Shown one piece after another: positions 14,868 to 23,709 of a stretch of DNA of 33,460 nucleotides. The notes under the pieces were generated by a model, which was given only the letters and a program-made list of their open reading frames with translations, made no database searches and had not been told where the DNA came from. The DNA is from Bacteroidota bacterium (GTDB lineage Bacteria; Bacteroidota; Bacteroidia; Bacteroidales; JAIFNL01), in NCBI GenBank assembly GCA_020047755.1, contig JAIFNL010000286.1:1-33460 (forward strand). The letters run 5' to 3'. Every line of letters starts with the position of its first letter. The stretch's first letter is position 1. Made by a program: the position numbers and the translations under genes.

Positions 14868-15896
14868 TTAACTTTTAAGCAACTCTTCTTTATAAATAGG
14901 TAATAGATTGATTAGTTTTTGAGCCGTTTCATCTACCGATAAATCAAATTCTTTGCCACCAGCTGCATTTCTGTGCCCGCCTCCGTTAAAATATTTTCGC
15001 GAAAGCATATTTACATCAAAACTGCCTTTTGAGCGGAGCGACATTTTTACAAAACCTTCATGCTCCATAATAAATACCGAAAAAATTATATTTTCGATGG
15101 AGTGTGGTAAATTAACAAAACCTTCTGAATCACCTATTTGATAACCAAATTTTTCTTTTTCTTCGTTGGTTAAAATAATATAAGCCGTTCTATATTCGGG
15201 CAAAACAACCATTTTTTCACTTAATAAATAGCCCATCAATCGTGTGCGATTAATGGAATAAGTATCAAAAAGTTTGCCTTTAATGTAGTCTTTATCAACT
15301 TGTTGCTCCAGCAAATTTGCTACCGCTAAATAAGTTTCGGGTGTAGATGAGTTGAAGGCAAAGCAGCCAGTATCGGCTATTATTCCTGCCAAAATACTTT
15401 CGGCTGATGCTGTTGGAATTGATTGCTTTTCAGATAATTCCATCATAACTGCAAAAACCAACTCAGATGCCGAACTTACCGACGTATCAGAAAAAGCAAT
15501 GTCAAATTCGTTGCTTGGTTGAGGGTGGTGGTCTATAATCACTTTGGTGCAAGTTGCTTTTTCGAGCGATTCTTGCATTTTTCCAACCCTATGAAAACTG
15601 TTGTAATCGAGGCTAAACATCAAATCGGCTTTTTCGATTATTTGCTGGCAATTTTCTGTATCTTTCTCAAAAACAAGTATTTTGTCAGCTCCTCGCATCC
15701 ATTTCAGGTTCTCGGGAAATCGATTGGGCATTATTATTTTTATGTTTTCCTTACTTTGAGCAAGAAAGTGATAAAAGCCTAAATTTGAGCCAATGCAATC
15801 AGCATCAGGATTTTGATGCCCAGTAAGAACAATTGAATTTGCATTCTCGATGGCTTTTTTTAGCTTATTTATTTCTGAAATGGGTAGTTTATTCAC
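14868..15896 (-). CDS. DHH/DHHA1 phosphoesterase (NrnA-like oligoribonuclease / pAp phosphatase)
   Basis: A 342-residue DHH-family enzyme. By family knowledge NrnA-type members degrade nano-RNA and dephosphorylate pAp. Motif I reads TGHQNPDADCIGS, the second Asp motif LMFSLDYNSFHRVG, the DHH motif VIIDHHPQPS and the fourth ADTGCFAF; the DHHA1 end carries MSLRSKGSFDVNMLSRKYFNGGGHRNAAGG. All metal and substrate motifs are present. The start is a GTG at 15896 (MNKLPISEINKLKKAI); no ATG fits upstream of motif I. It heads a minus-strand run with three FKBP lipoprotein genes, 56 bp before the first of them. Confidence 0.93.
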   Translation of the reverse strand: MNKLPISEINKLKKAIENANSIVLTGHQNPDADCIGSNLGFYHFLAQSKENIKIIMPNRFPENLKWMRGADKILVFEKDTENCQQIIEKADLMFSLDYNSFHRVGKMQESLEKATCTKVIIDHHPQPSNEFDIAFSDTSVSSASELVFAVMMELSEKQSIPTASAESILAGIIADTGCFAFNSSTPETYLAVANLLEQQVDKDYIKGKLFDTYSINRTRLMGYLLSEKMVVLPEYRTAYIILTNEEKEKFGYQIGDSEGFVNLPHSIENIIFSVFIMEHEGFVKMSLRSKGSFDVNMLSRKYFNGGGHRNAAGGKEFDLSVDETAQKLINLLPIYKEELLKS

Positions 15897-15984
15897 TTTT
15901 CTTAATTAAAATTTGATGGGATTTAAAATCTGTTTTTTTACCTAAATTTTTAACGAATTTTTTTTGTGCAAACAAAACAGTTCA

Positions 15985-16028
15985 ATAAAAAAGTTTCAAT
16001 TTCAAGCTATTTTTGAAATTGAAACTTT
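15985..16028 (-). terminator. Strong terminator downstream of the PPK2 gene
   Basis: A perfect 16-bp inverted repeat (15990-16005 with 16013-16028) with a 7-nt loop. On the minus strand the stem runs directly into a T run (six T), 45 bp after the PPK2 stop. It also separates PPK2 from the DHH gene downstream. Confidence 0.85.
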
Positions 16029-16072
16029 GGGCAAAGATAAACAAAAATTGAAAAATGCGAATTTAATTATTG

Positions 16073-16822
16073 TTAATAAATTTCAGGAATAAATGTTTGC
16101 TCTGTCATTGGTGGGCGTACATAGCCTTTTTGTTTTTCACGTGGTGGAAGTGTAACTGTCTTTAATTCAACATTTTGATATGGAATTTGTCCCATTAAAT
16201 GTACGATGCAATTTAAGCGTGCACGTTTTTTATCGTCGGCTTCCACCACAAACCATGGCGAAACTTTTGTGTCGGCATAAGCAAACATGTCGTCTTTGGC
16301 TTTTGAATATTCAACCCAGCGTTTGCGCGACTCTACGTCCATATCGCTCAACTTCCACGATTTGGCTTCACTTACTGAAAACCAGTATTTTATCAAAATT
16401 ATGCCCGAACGAATCAACATTTGTTCAAAACTTGGGCAGGCTCTTAGAAAATCCCAATACTCTTCTTCGGTGCAAAAGCCCATAACTCGCTCTACACCAG
16501 CACGATTGTACCAACTTCTATCGAACAAAACCATTTCGCCAGCAGCTGGCAAATGCGCTACGTAACGTTGAAAATACCATTGAGTTTTTTCGCGTTCGGT
16601 GGGGGTTCCAAGTGCTACTACTCTGCAAATACGAGGATTTAAGCTTTCGGTTATTCGTTTTATGGTTCCGCCTTTTCCGGCAGCGTCTCTTCCTTCAAAA
16701 ATTACTACTACTTTTAGCCCTTGTTGTTTTATCCACATTTGCATTTTAACTAATTCTATTTGAAGTCTTTCGAGTTCTTCTTCATAAAATTTTTTCGACA
16801 GCTTTTCTTTTTTTTCTGACAT
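16073..16822 (-). CDS. ppk2: Polyphosphate kinase 2 (PPK2 family)
   Basis: A 249-residue PPK2, which transfers phosphate between polyphosphate and nucleotides. The P-loop is VVIFEGRDAAGKGGTIKR, Walker B and lid follow as MVLFDRSWYNRAGVERVMGF, and the domain ends with IPYQNVELKTVTLPPRE. It has one PPK2 domain, the size of class I-type enzymes; whether it prefers GDP, ADP or AMP is not resolvable. I take the ATG at 16822 (MSEKKEKLSKKFYEEELERLQ); a TTG ten codons upstream is open but adds an unlikely tail. The gene is monocistronic, bounded by a 438-bp spacer upstream and a strong terminator downstream. Confidence 0.94.
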   Translation of the reverse strand: MSEKKEKLSKKFYEEELERLQIELVKMQMWIKQQGLKVVVIFEGRDAAGKGGTIKRITESLNPRICRVVALGTPTEREKTQWYFQRYVAHLPAAGEMVLFDRSWYNRAGVERVMGFCTEEEYWDFLRACPSFEQMLIRSGIILIKYWFSVSEAKSWKLSDMDVESRKRWVEYSKAKDDMFAYADTKVSPWFVVEADDKKRARLNCIVHLMGQIPYQNVELKTVTLPPREKQKGYVRPPMTEQTFIPEIY

Positions 16823-17260
16823 TGTGCTTAGATTGAAGTTTTTTTTTAACAAAAAGGATTAACCTTCAAATTTGTAAGTTCCTATGCTTTACCTATTTTT
16901 TATAAAATATTTTTCTCGGCATTTTATTTTATCCTAAAAATTATTTTGAGAAATATTTTTTTTAGTTTGGTAAAACAATTTAAAGTTAAATTTCTTAAAC
17001 TTACTATTCGAGGGTTGAAATTTAAAAATTCAATTTATGAAATTTATTTTAAAAAAGCAAAAAAATAATGCTTGAATAATAAAAACGTTCGTATTTTTAA
17101 TTTTTTCTTTTTATTTTTGTACAAAATATTAAAGATAATTGTTTTAATAATCACTTGAATATTAATTTGTTATATTCTATTTTTGAAAGAGCAAACTTTT
17201 TTTGAGTGTTTTTAAAATTAATGTTTCAGTTAAAAATAATTTAAACTTTGTATTAAAAAA
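16823..17260. other. Divergent intergenic region between ppk2 and ndk
   Basis: A 438-bp, extremely AT-rich spacer. TATTTTTG at 17112-17119 fits the -7 promoter box for ndk but lacks a -33 TTTG. No clear promoter is visible for ppk2. I see no RNA gene, conserved ORF or strong palindrome. Confidence 0.5.
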
Positions 17261-17677
17261 ATGGGAAATTTAACTTTCACAATGATAAAGCCTAGAGCCG
17301 TAGAACAAGGCTTTACTGGCGAAATTATTCAGCAAATCACTGCTGCCGGATTTAAGATTAAAGCCATGAAAATGACTTTGTTAAGCAAACATGATGCTGA
17401 AAGATTTTATGCAGTTCACGCCGAAAGACCTTTCTTTGGAAGCTTAGTTAGTTTTATGAGTTCGGGTCCAATTGTGGCTATGATGCTCGAAAAAGACAAT
17501 GCTATTGCCGATTTTCGCAAATTGATAGGTGCTACTGACCCTTCAAAAGCTGAAGAAGGTACAATTAGAAAAAAATATGCCGAAAGCGTAGAATCAAACG
17601 CTGTTCATGGCTCGGATAGCGATGAAAATGCAATGATTGAAAGTAATTTCTTTTTTGCTGATAGAGAAAAATTTTAA
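17261..17677 (+). CDS. ndk: Nucleoside diphosphate kinase
   Basis: A 138-residue cytoplasmic enzyme that equilibrates NTPs and NDPs through a phosphohistidine. The N-terminus [24 protein letters not shown] is standard, and the phosphorylated His116 sits in [41 protein letters not shown] is the nucleotide-binding segment. Full length, ATG start, with a strong terminator 22 bp after the stop. It faces DUF721 and recF convergently. Confidence 0.97.
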   Translation: MGNLTFTMIKPRAVEQGFTGEIIQQITAAGFKIKAMKMTLLSKHDAERFYAVHAERPFFGSLVSFMSSGPIVAMMLEKDNAIADFRKLIGATDPSKAEEGTIRKKYAESVESNAVHGSDSDENAMIESNFFFADREKF

Positions 17678-17698
17678 GCGATAATTTATTAGTTTGTT

Positions 17699-17735
17699 AG
17701 ACCTCAAAAATTATAAATTTTTGAGGTCTTTTTTG
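17699..17735 (+). terminator. Intrinsic terminator after ndk
   Basis: A perfect 13-bp stem (17699-17711 with 17717-17729) with a 5-nt loop is followed by a run of T. Confidence 0.9.
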
Positions 17736-17766
17736 TTAAAATAAATTTGGTAGGTTTTTTATCTAA

Positions 17767-18057
17767 CTATCTGATTATTATTTCAGTAATTATTTCTTTT
17801 CCCATGCGCTCGTTTAAGGCTTTGGCTATGGAGGTGCGCATCATGTTCAATTCGCTGCGAATAACCGATGATTTCATATACACAAACAGTACATTATTGT
17901 GCAAGCGCACTTCTTTTGTGGCATTGGCTATGGTAAGTCCCAGCAACTCATTCCAATGGTCGTGAATTTTTACTTCATCAAGTTTTCCTTGAAGTTTGAG
18001 CGTTTTGATGTATTCTTGCAATACTTCACCTAAGGTTTGTGCGTTGCTTCGTCTCAT
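17767..18057 (-). CDS. DUF721 (DciA-like) protein
   Basis: A 96-residue small protein of the DUF721 family. The pattern is typical: basic N-terminus MRRSNAQTLGEVLQEYIK, the W in IHDHWNELLGLTIANATKEVRLHNNVLFVYMKSSVIRSELNMM, then a helical end. DUF721 includes DciA, which supports loading of the replicative helicase in many bacteria; the short Bacteroidota form is probably equivalent but this is inference. It follows recF by 61 bp on the same strand, linking it to replication and repair. Confidence 0.9.
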   Translation of the reverse strand: MRRSNAQTLGEVLQEYIKTLKLQGKLDEVKIHDHWNELLGLTIANATKEVRLHNNVLFVYMKSSVIRSELNMMRTSIAKALNERMGKEIITEIIIR

Positions 18058-18118
18058 TTTTTATGCTATGAATTAGTATGGAATTTGATTATAAAATAAT
18101 AATTGAACAATTGAATTT

Positions 18119-19219
18119 TCAAAAGTTTATTATCTTGTATTTGAAGTTGTTACTTTCCAAAATTTCTTTTATTCTGTTTTCGTTGGTGTCGGTAATGAAA
18201 ATTTGACCAAAAAGCAAATTATTCTTTTCCGAATTATTTAAACCCACAGTTTCTATTAAATTTTTAACACGTTCTGAGTCTAGTTTGTCGAAAATGTCAT
18301 CTAAAAGTAGAATAGGTTTTATGTTGGTTGTTTTGTAAATATATGAATATTGTGCCAATTTTAAAGCCAAAAGAAAACTTTTTTGTTGCCCTTGTGAACC
18401 TACTTTCCTGAGCGAATAGCCTGAATGCTTGAACGATAGCTCGTCGCGGTGTATGCCTTTGCTGGTATATTGCAGGATTCTATCTTTCTCTATGTTTTCG
18501 ATAAGTAGCTCATAAAGAGGTTTTTCGCTTAGCTTTGAAGTGTATTCTAAGCTAACTTTTTCGCTATTGCCCGAAATGAGGTTGTAATATTCTTGGAAAA
18601 CAGGAATTAATTCTTCGATAAAAAGTTTGCGTTTTTTAAAAATTTCATCGCCTAAATTGGAAAGTTGTACGTTGTAAATGTCGAGCATTTCGGCGTTGAA
18701 ATTTCGTTTGTCGGCAAAATCGCGCAAGAGTGTATTGCGTTGTAATAATATTCTATTGTATTTGAGTAAGTTAGTAAGATAGATGCGGTCAAATTGCGAA
18801 ATAACGCCATCGATAAATTTGCGGCGTTCTTCGCTGCCATCGGTAATTAAAGTGCTGTCGGCTGGCGAAATGAGTACCAAAGGAATGAGTCCGATGTGGT
18901 CGGCTAGCTTTTTGTAGATATTTTTATTGCGTTTAAATACCTTTTTTTGGTTTCTTTTTAAGCTGCAAACAATGTGTTCTTCGTTTTGGTTTCTGGAATA
19001 AAGCGCATCGATGAGAAAAAAATCTTGCTTAAAACGGATATTTAGCGCATCGCTAAAGCTCGAAAAGCTTTTGCAAAACGATAAATAATACACTGCATCG
19101 AGAAAATTGGTCTTCCCAACTCCGTTTTTTCCTACAAAAACATTCACTCCCGATGATAATTCGAGAGAAAGTTCTGAAATATTTCGATAATTAAAAATAG
19201 ATATTTTTTCTAAATACAT
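18119..19219 (-). CDS. recF: DNA replication/repair protein RecF
   Basis: A 366-residue SMC-like ATPase that helps load RecA at gaps. Walker A is FVGKNGVGKTNFLDAVYYLSFCKSF, the ABC signature region is RKVGSQGQQKSFLLALKLAQ and Walker B is PILLLDDIFDKLD. MYLEKISIFNYRNISELSLEL is the usual RecF start. Length matches the family. It is followed by DUF721 and divergent from the TPR gene; a TAACTTTG -7-like box (19277-19284) lies 58 bp upstream. Confidence 0.97.
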   Translation of the reverse strand: MYLEKISIFNYRNISELSLELSSGVNVFVGKNGVGKTNFLDAVYYLSFCKSFSSFSDALNIRFKQDFFLIDALYSRNQNEEHIVCSLKRNQKKVFKRNKNIYKKLADHIGLIPLVLISPADSTLITDGSEERRKFIDGVISQFDRIYLTNLLKYNRILLQRNTLLRDFADKRNFNAEMLDIYNVQLSNLGDEIFKKRKLFIEELIPVFQEYYNLISGNSEKVSLEYTSKLSEKPLYELLIENIEKDRILQYTSKGIHRDELSFKHSGYSLRKVGSQGQQKSFLLALKLAQYSYIYKTTNIKPILLLDDIFDKLDSERVKNLIETVGLNNSEKNNLLFGQIFITDTNENRIKEILESNNFKYKIINF

Positions 19220-19276
19220 AAGCTTTTCAGGCTCTTACAAGATTTTATCAATATGAACGAAAAAAATTATTGCGTG

Positions 19277-19333
19277 CAAAGTTACATTTTTCGGTTAATT
19301 TTTTTTATGTTTCTAATAAAACTTTTACATTTG
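19277..19333. promoter_or_regulatory. Divergent -7 boxes for recF and the TPR gene
   Basis: On the minus strand TAACTTTG (19277-19284) and on the plus strand TACATTTG (19326-19333) fit TAnnTTTG. Neither has a clear TTTG at the expected distance, so both are tentative. Confidence 0.4.
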
Positions 19334-19453
19334 CGGGAATTTTTTCAACAAATTTTTTTTTACTTGAAAGAACAAGAAGCAAATAAATTGAAAAGAATGA
19401 TTTTTTCTTTTTTTTGTGATAAAATAAAATAACAAATTACAAAATTTATATCA

Positions 19454-20152
19454 ATGACAAAAATTTCAAAAGAGCAAATAAAGATTGATACTCAGCCTCT
19501 TCAAATTAATGAAACTCTTAGCAAAGCAGAGCAATACATTGAGAGAAATCAAAAAATTTTAATTATCGTAGCTGCAAGTATTTTAATAGCAATAGCCGGT
19601 GTGTTTGCTTATTTCAACTACTATTTGAAGCCGCTCGAAGCTGAAGCGCAAGAGCAAATTTGGGGCGCGCAGCAATATTTTGAAGCCGATTCGTTCAAAT
19701 TAGCTTTGAATGGCGATGGAAACCAAGCTGGTTTTCTTGATATTATTGACGATTACAGCTCTACCAAGGTGGGAAATTTGGCATATTATTATGCAGGTAT
19801 TTCTTATTTGTATTTAGGTCAGTACGACGAAGCCATTAAGCATTTGAAAGAATTTTCTTCTGACGATAAGCTTATAAGTGCTGTTGCCATTGGTGCTACT
19901 GGCGATGCTTACATGGAAAAAGGGCAAACTGACGAAGCCATTTCTTTTTACTTGAAAGCCGCTGAAAGCAATGAAAATGACTTTACAACTCCTGTTTATT
20001 TACACAAAGCGGGCATTGCGTATGAAATTTTGGGCAAAAATAAAGAAGCTCTTGAGCTTTTTGAGCAAATAAAAGCAGATTATAAAAAATCGCAAGAAGC
20101 CAGAGATATTGATAAATACATCACAAGAGCAAAATTGAATTTAAAGAAATAA
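19454..20152 (+). CDS. Membrane-anchored tetratricopeptide protein (YfgM/BamD-like layout)
   Basis: A 232-residue protein: about 32 cytoplasmic residues, one membrane segment (ILIIVAASILIAIAGVFAYFNYYL), then a periplasmic TPR region (about 60-232) with repeated helices such as GNLAYYYAGISYLYLGQYDEAIKHLKEF, ATGDAYMEKGQTDEAISFYLKAAE and HKAGIAYEILGKNKEALELFEQI. This single-pass N-in layout resembles YfgM, the SecYEG-associated chaperone subunit; the assignment is by architecture only. It lies between recF and ribH, an arrangement I recall from other Bacteroidota. Confidence 0.85.
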   Translation: MTKISKEQIKIDTQPLQINETLSKAEQYIERNQKILIIVAASILIAIAGVFAYFNYYLKPLEAEAQEQIWGAQQYFEADSFKLALNGDGNQAGFLDIIDDYSSTKVGNLAYYYAGISYLYLGQYDEAIKHLKEFSSDDKLISAVAIGATGDAYMEKGQTDEAISFYLKAAESNENDFTTPVYLHKAGIAYEILGKNKEALELFEQIKADYKKSQEARDIDKYITRAKLNLKK

Positions 20153-20164
20153 TTTTAAGCCCGA

Positions 20165-20240
20165 GTGCTATTTTATTTTTGAGTAAAGCCTTTGTTATTT
20201 GCTTATTTTTAAGTACTTAGCAAAATTAAATATACAATTA
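20165..20240 (+). repeat. Dispersed intergenic repeat, copy B
   Basis: Inverted counterpart of 9601-9673, with a 23-bp identical block at 20202-20224 centred on the palindrome TAAGTACTTA (20210-20219). It starts 12 bp after the TPR stop and precedes a terminator. Confidence 0.75.
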
Positions 20241-20273
20241 TTTTGGTCTCTACTTATAATTCATTGTTCGTAG

Positions 20274-20308
20274 AAAAGCCGACTTTCTTAAAAAAAGTCG
20301 GCTTTTTT
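20274..20308 (+). terminator. Intrinsic terminator after the TPR gene
   Basis: A perfect 13-bp stem (20274-20286 with 20294-20306) with a 7-nt loop and six T at its end. Its right arm shares a 17-bp direct repeat with the ribH promoter. Confidence 0.88.
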
Positions 20309-20332
20309 ATTTCTTTTTTTTAGAAAATGTTT

Positions 20333-20362
20333 TTTGTTTTCTTAAAAAAAGTCGTATTTTCG
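20333..20362 (+). promoter_or_regulatory. Promoter for ribH
   Basis: -33 TTTG (20333-20336), an 18-bp spacer and TATTTTCG (20355-20362, one mismatch to TAnnTTTG), 80 bp before the ATG. No FMN riboswitch is seen in the short leader. Confidence 0.5.
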
Positions 20363-20442
20363 CACGGAAATATGCCAGAAAACAAATAAATATTTGTTGC
20401 AAGCTGTTTTTTTTTTGAATGTGTATATAATAAAATATAGAA

Positions 20443-20961
20443 ATGGCTACATTACTCAAGAATCTTTCTAATTATGACCCAAATACAGTGCCCGAAGCTA
20501 CTGATTTGAAGGTTGGGATAGTAGTTTCGGAATGGAATACCCAAATTACGGAGGCTCTTTACAAAGGAGCTTACGAAACCTTGATAAAACATGGGGTAGA
20601 TGCAAAAAATATTTACAAGCGTTATGTTCCGGGAAGTTTCGAACTTACTTTGGGCGCGCAATTTTTTGCCGAATACAGTAAGGTGGACACCATAATTGTG
20701 TTGGGTTGCGTAATTCAAGGTGAAACTCGGCATTTCGATTTTATTTGCCAAGGTGTAGCAAATGGAATTACTGATTTGAATATCAAATACAATATGCCGA
20801 TTATTTTTGGCGTTTTAACTACCGATAACTTGCAGCAAGCCCTCGACAGAGCTGGCGGAAAACATGGCAACAAAGGCGATGAAGCGGCAGTAACGGCTAT
20901 CAAAATGGCATCGTTGCATTACAATTTTCAGGATTATATGAATGTGGAAAAGGAAAAATAA
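20443..20961 (+). CDS. ribH: 6,7-dimethyl-8-ribityllumazine synthase
   Basis: A 172-residue enzyme for the penultimate step of riboflavin synthesis, joining the ribityl-amino-uracil and dihydroxybutanone phosphate. Motifs: VGIVVSEWNTQITEAL, YVPGSFELTLGAQFFA, IVLGCVIQGETRHFDFICQGVANGI with the catalytic His, and PIIFGVLTTDNLQQALDRAGGKHGNKGDEAAVTAIKMASL. Complete. No other rib gene is nearby, so the pathway is scattered in this genome. Confidence 0.97.
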   Translation: MATLLKNLSNYDPNTVPEATDLKVGIVVSEWNTQITEALYKGAYETLIKHGVDAKNIYKRYVPGSFELTLGAQFFAEYSKVDTIIVLGCVIQGETRHFDFICQGVANGITDLNIKYNMPIIFGVLTTDNLQQALDRAGGKHGNKGDEAAVTAIKMASLHYNFQDYMNVEKEK

Positions 20962-21276
20962 TAACGTAACTTGAAAGTAACTGAAATTCTAAAAAAAGTA
21001 AAATTACGCAATTTTTTTTTAAAATTAGAATAGCAAATTGTCAAATTGCACATTTTATCACAGAAAAGAAAAGTTGAATTTGGTTTTTTTGAAATTTTTA
21101 AATATAAAAATTCATCTTTTTTGATATTTTAATAAAATAATATTATATTTTGATTTTTTCTATTGTTTAAATGTAATAATTGAGCTTGAAAAATTACGTA
21201 ATTTAGAGGTTTCAATTAACTTACTTTGATTACGCAATTTTTTATTTTAATGAAAAAAATTTAACTAAAAATTTTC
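20962..21276. other. AT-rich spacer with a 15-bp direct repeat, before the DUF2339 gene
   Basis: A 315-bp gene-free stretch. ATTACGCAATTTTTT occurs identically at 21003-21017 and 21229-21243, and the related ATTACGTAATTT at 21193-21204. No clear promoter or terminator is visible. Confidence 0.6.
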
Positions 21277-23613
21277 ATGCAAATAGCTGTACCTGTTTTA
21301 CTTGTAATTATTCTTGCCATTGTAATAGTGATGGTGGTTTTGATTATTTTTCAGGGTGAAACAAATAGAAAAGTAGAAAAGCTAAACAAGCAATTTACTA
21401 AATTGAATGCTGAAATATCTCGAAATCAGCGAGATAGAGAACGACGCATAACAAAAAACAACAATGTACTAAAAAATTATAAGCAAAGCTTAAATGCCGA
21501 TTTTCGTATTTTACAAACCGAAGAACAGCAAGAAAATATTCGCAAGCAAATACGCAAAACCAGCAAATTGCCTGAGAAAATAGAAGCTTTGTCTGAAAAA
21601 ATAAAGCAAAGCCGCTACTCAAAAGAAGAATTTTTTGGCGAATCGATTATCAACAAGATAGGAATTGTAGTGCTTGCTTTGGGAATTGCTTTTTTTGTGA
21701 AATATGCAATTGAAAGTAGTTGGATTAATAATACTGGAAGAGTTTCGGTAGGAATATTGAGTAGTACTATATTAATTGCTATTGCTCATTTTTTGCATAA
21801 AAATTATAGAGCATTTAGTTCAGTTTTGCTTGGTGGTGGAATGGCTGTTTTGTATTACACTATTGCCATAGCTTATGACGATTATAATATTGTATCTGAG
21901 CTTATTGCATTTGTATTTATCTTTCTTGTTACTGCTTTTACCGTGGGTTTGTCGATAGCTTACAATAGGCTAGAGCTTGCTTTTTTTGCTACACTTGCTG
22001 CTTTTACTGCTCCTTTGCTTGTACGATTTAGTGTGGACAGTTATCTTATACTTTTTTATTATCTTTTGGTCATAAATATTGGAATTTTGATTTTGGTGTA
22101 TTTCAAAAAATGGCTGATTTTAAATATTATGGCATTTTATGGAACCATCGGTTTTGTTGGTGCTTGGTATATTTTACTTTATCTGGAAGAAAAACCAATT
22201 CCTCATTTAGCTGCTTTTGCATTTTTAACCGTTTTTTATGTCCTTTTTGTAAGCATGCATTTGGTTTACAACATCAAACACAAGCAGCGTTTTTTGCCAC
22301 TTCAGCTTTCTATGATAGTGGTTTCCAATTTAATGTACTACACCGGAATGATTGTTATTATTCGCCAAACCCTACCAGAATACGATGGTTTGTTTACTGC
22401 AATTATGGGTTTGTTCAATTTTATTTATTTTTTAATTTTGTATAAAAAAAACGAAATAGATGTAAATGTATTGAACTTGTTGCTTGGTTTGGTTATTTTA
22501 TTTGCCGCATTAGTTCCGCCGGTTCAAATGGTTGGCAAAACAATAACATTGGTTTGGGCTATTCAAATGGTGTTAATTCTTTGGCTTTCGCAAAAAGTTA
22601 ATTTTAATGTAATGAGGCTCAGTTCTTTAGGTTTGTTGTTGCTTATGCTCACAAGTTTAACCATCGACTTGTGGCGAATTTACATCAACGCGTCGTCTTT
22701 GTCCAATTCTATGCCTATTTTGCTTAATAAAGGCTTCATTGTCAGTTTTTTTTCATCGGTAATGTTAGGAATTTATGCCTTTATAATAAGCAAATCGCCC
22801 AATAAAAAGTTTGTATTTATTCCTACATCTATTTTGAAAATAATTGTAGGTGCAATAATGTTGATTACTTTTTATTTATCATTTTTACTCGAAATTAGAT
22901 ATCAAGTAATGCAGCGTGTTGAGTATGAAAATTCGATAAAAATTTACCTTGGAATTTATAATTTTGCGTTTATGTCGTTGGCTTCTTTGCCCGCACTTTT
23001 TATTCAACGATGGAAATTGAATATGCTCTCGTGGTATGCTGGTTTTTTTGCTTTTTTTGTGTATATGCTTTTTTATCAGCCACTTTTTATTGATGTTCGA
23101 GATTCTTTTTTGCTACAATCGGGTGCCAGTTTTCATGCTTATGCTTCTCATTTTGTTATAATTGCAATTTTATTGCTTATTGTTTTTATAGCACTTAGAG
23201 CCGCCGTAGTTTGTAAACGAATAAAGTCGCGTATGGCAGTGTTTTCGCTTTGGTTTTCGGTGTTTATGTTTATGTTTGTGTTTAGTTCTGAGCTGGATAG
23301 CATTTATTTAGTCAATAATTATCGAAGTGGCTTTTTACTTTCGGAATATGTTATAAAAGTTCATACTATGCCTTATACTTTGTTATGGGGAAGTATTTCA
23401 TTTCTGCTCATTTCATTGGGTATGTTCATTTCATTTCAAGGCTTGCGAAATATTGCTTTGGTGCTATTTTTTCTTACGGTTTTGAAAATGTTTGCTTATG
23501 ATATTTTTCGAATTTCAAAAACAGAGCAAGTTATTGAATTTCTATTCATGGGAGTTATTTTGTTGCTTGCCTCATTTATGTATCATAAATCAAAATACAC
23601 ATTGACTCGTTGA
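21277..23613 (+). CDS. DUF2339 polytopic membrane protein
   Basis: A 778-residue protein with an N-terminal membrane segment (VPVLLVIILAIVIVMVVLIIF), a charged coiled-coil stretch (about 30-115, rich in K, E, Q and R), the conserved region FFGESIINKIGIVVLALGIAFFVKYAIESSWINNTGRVSVGIL, and then about twenty further hydrophobic segments to the end. This is the DUF2339 layout. The family's biochemical role is unknown to me. It is followed after 96 bp by a DUF3999 gene, a pairing seen in other bacteria that suggests a joint envelope function. Confidence 0.9.
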   Translation: MQIAVPVLLVIILAIVIVMVVLIIFQGETNRKVEKLNKQFTKLNAEISRNQRDRERRITKNNNVLKNYKQSLNADFRILQTEEQQENIRKQIRKTSKLPEKIEALSEKIKQSRYSKEEFFGESIINKIGIVVLALGIAFFVKYAIESSWINNTGRVSVGILSSTILIAIAHFLHKNYRAFSSVLLGGGMAVLYYTIAIAYDDYNIVSELIAFVFIFLVTAFTVGLSIAYNRLELAFFATLAAFTAPLLVRFSVDSYLILFYYLLVINIGILILVYFKKWLILNIMAFYGTIGFVGAWYILLYLEEKPIPHLAAFAFLTVFYVLFVSMHLVYNIKHKQRFLPLQLSMIVVSNLMYYTGMIVIIRQTLPEYDGLFTAIMGLFNFIYFLILYKKNEIDVNVLNLLLGLVILFAALVPPVQMVGKTITLVWAIQMVLILWLSQKVNFNVMRLSSLGLLLLMLTSLTIDLWRIYINASSLSNSMPILLNKGFIVSFFSSVMLGIYAFIISKSPNKKFVFIPTSILKIIVGAIMLITFYLSFLLEIRYQVMQRVEYENSIKIYLGIYNFAFMSLASLPALFIQRWKLNMLSWYAGFFAFFVYMLFYQPLFIDVRDSFLLQSGASFHAYASHFVIIAILLLIVFIALRAAVVCKRIKSRMAVFSLWFSVFMFMFVFSSELDSIYLVNNYRSGFLLSEYVIKVHTMPYTLLWGSISFLLISLGMFISFQGLRNIALVLFFLTVLKMFAYDIFRISKTEQVIEFLFMGVILLLASFMYHKSKYTLTR

Positions 23614-23709
23614 AAAATAACCGAATTACTTTATTTGGATATTTTTTTGTAATTATTTGTTTTTCAAAAATGTCTTATTAGTTAGTATAGTAATAAAATA
23701 TAAAATTTA

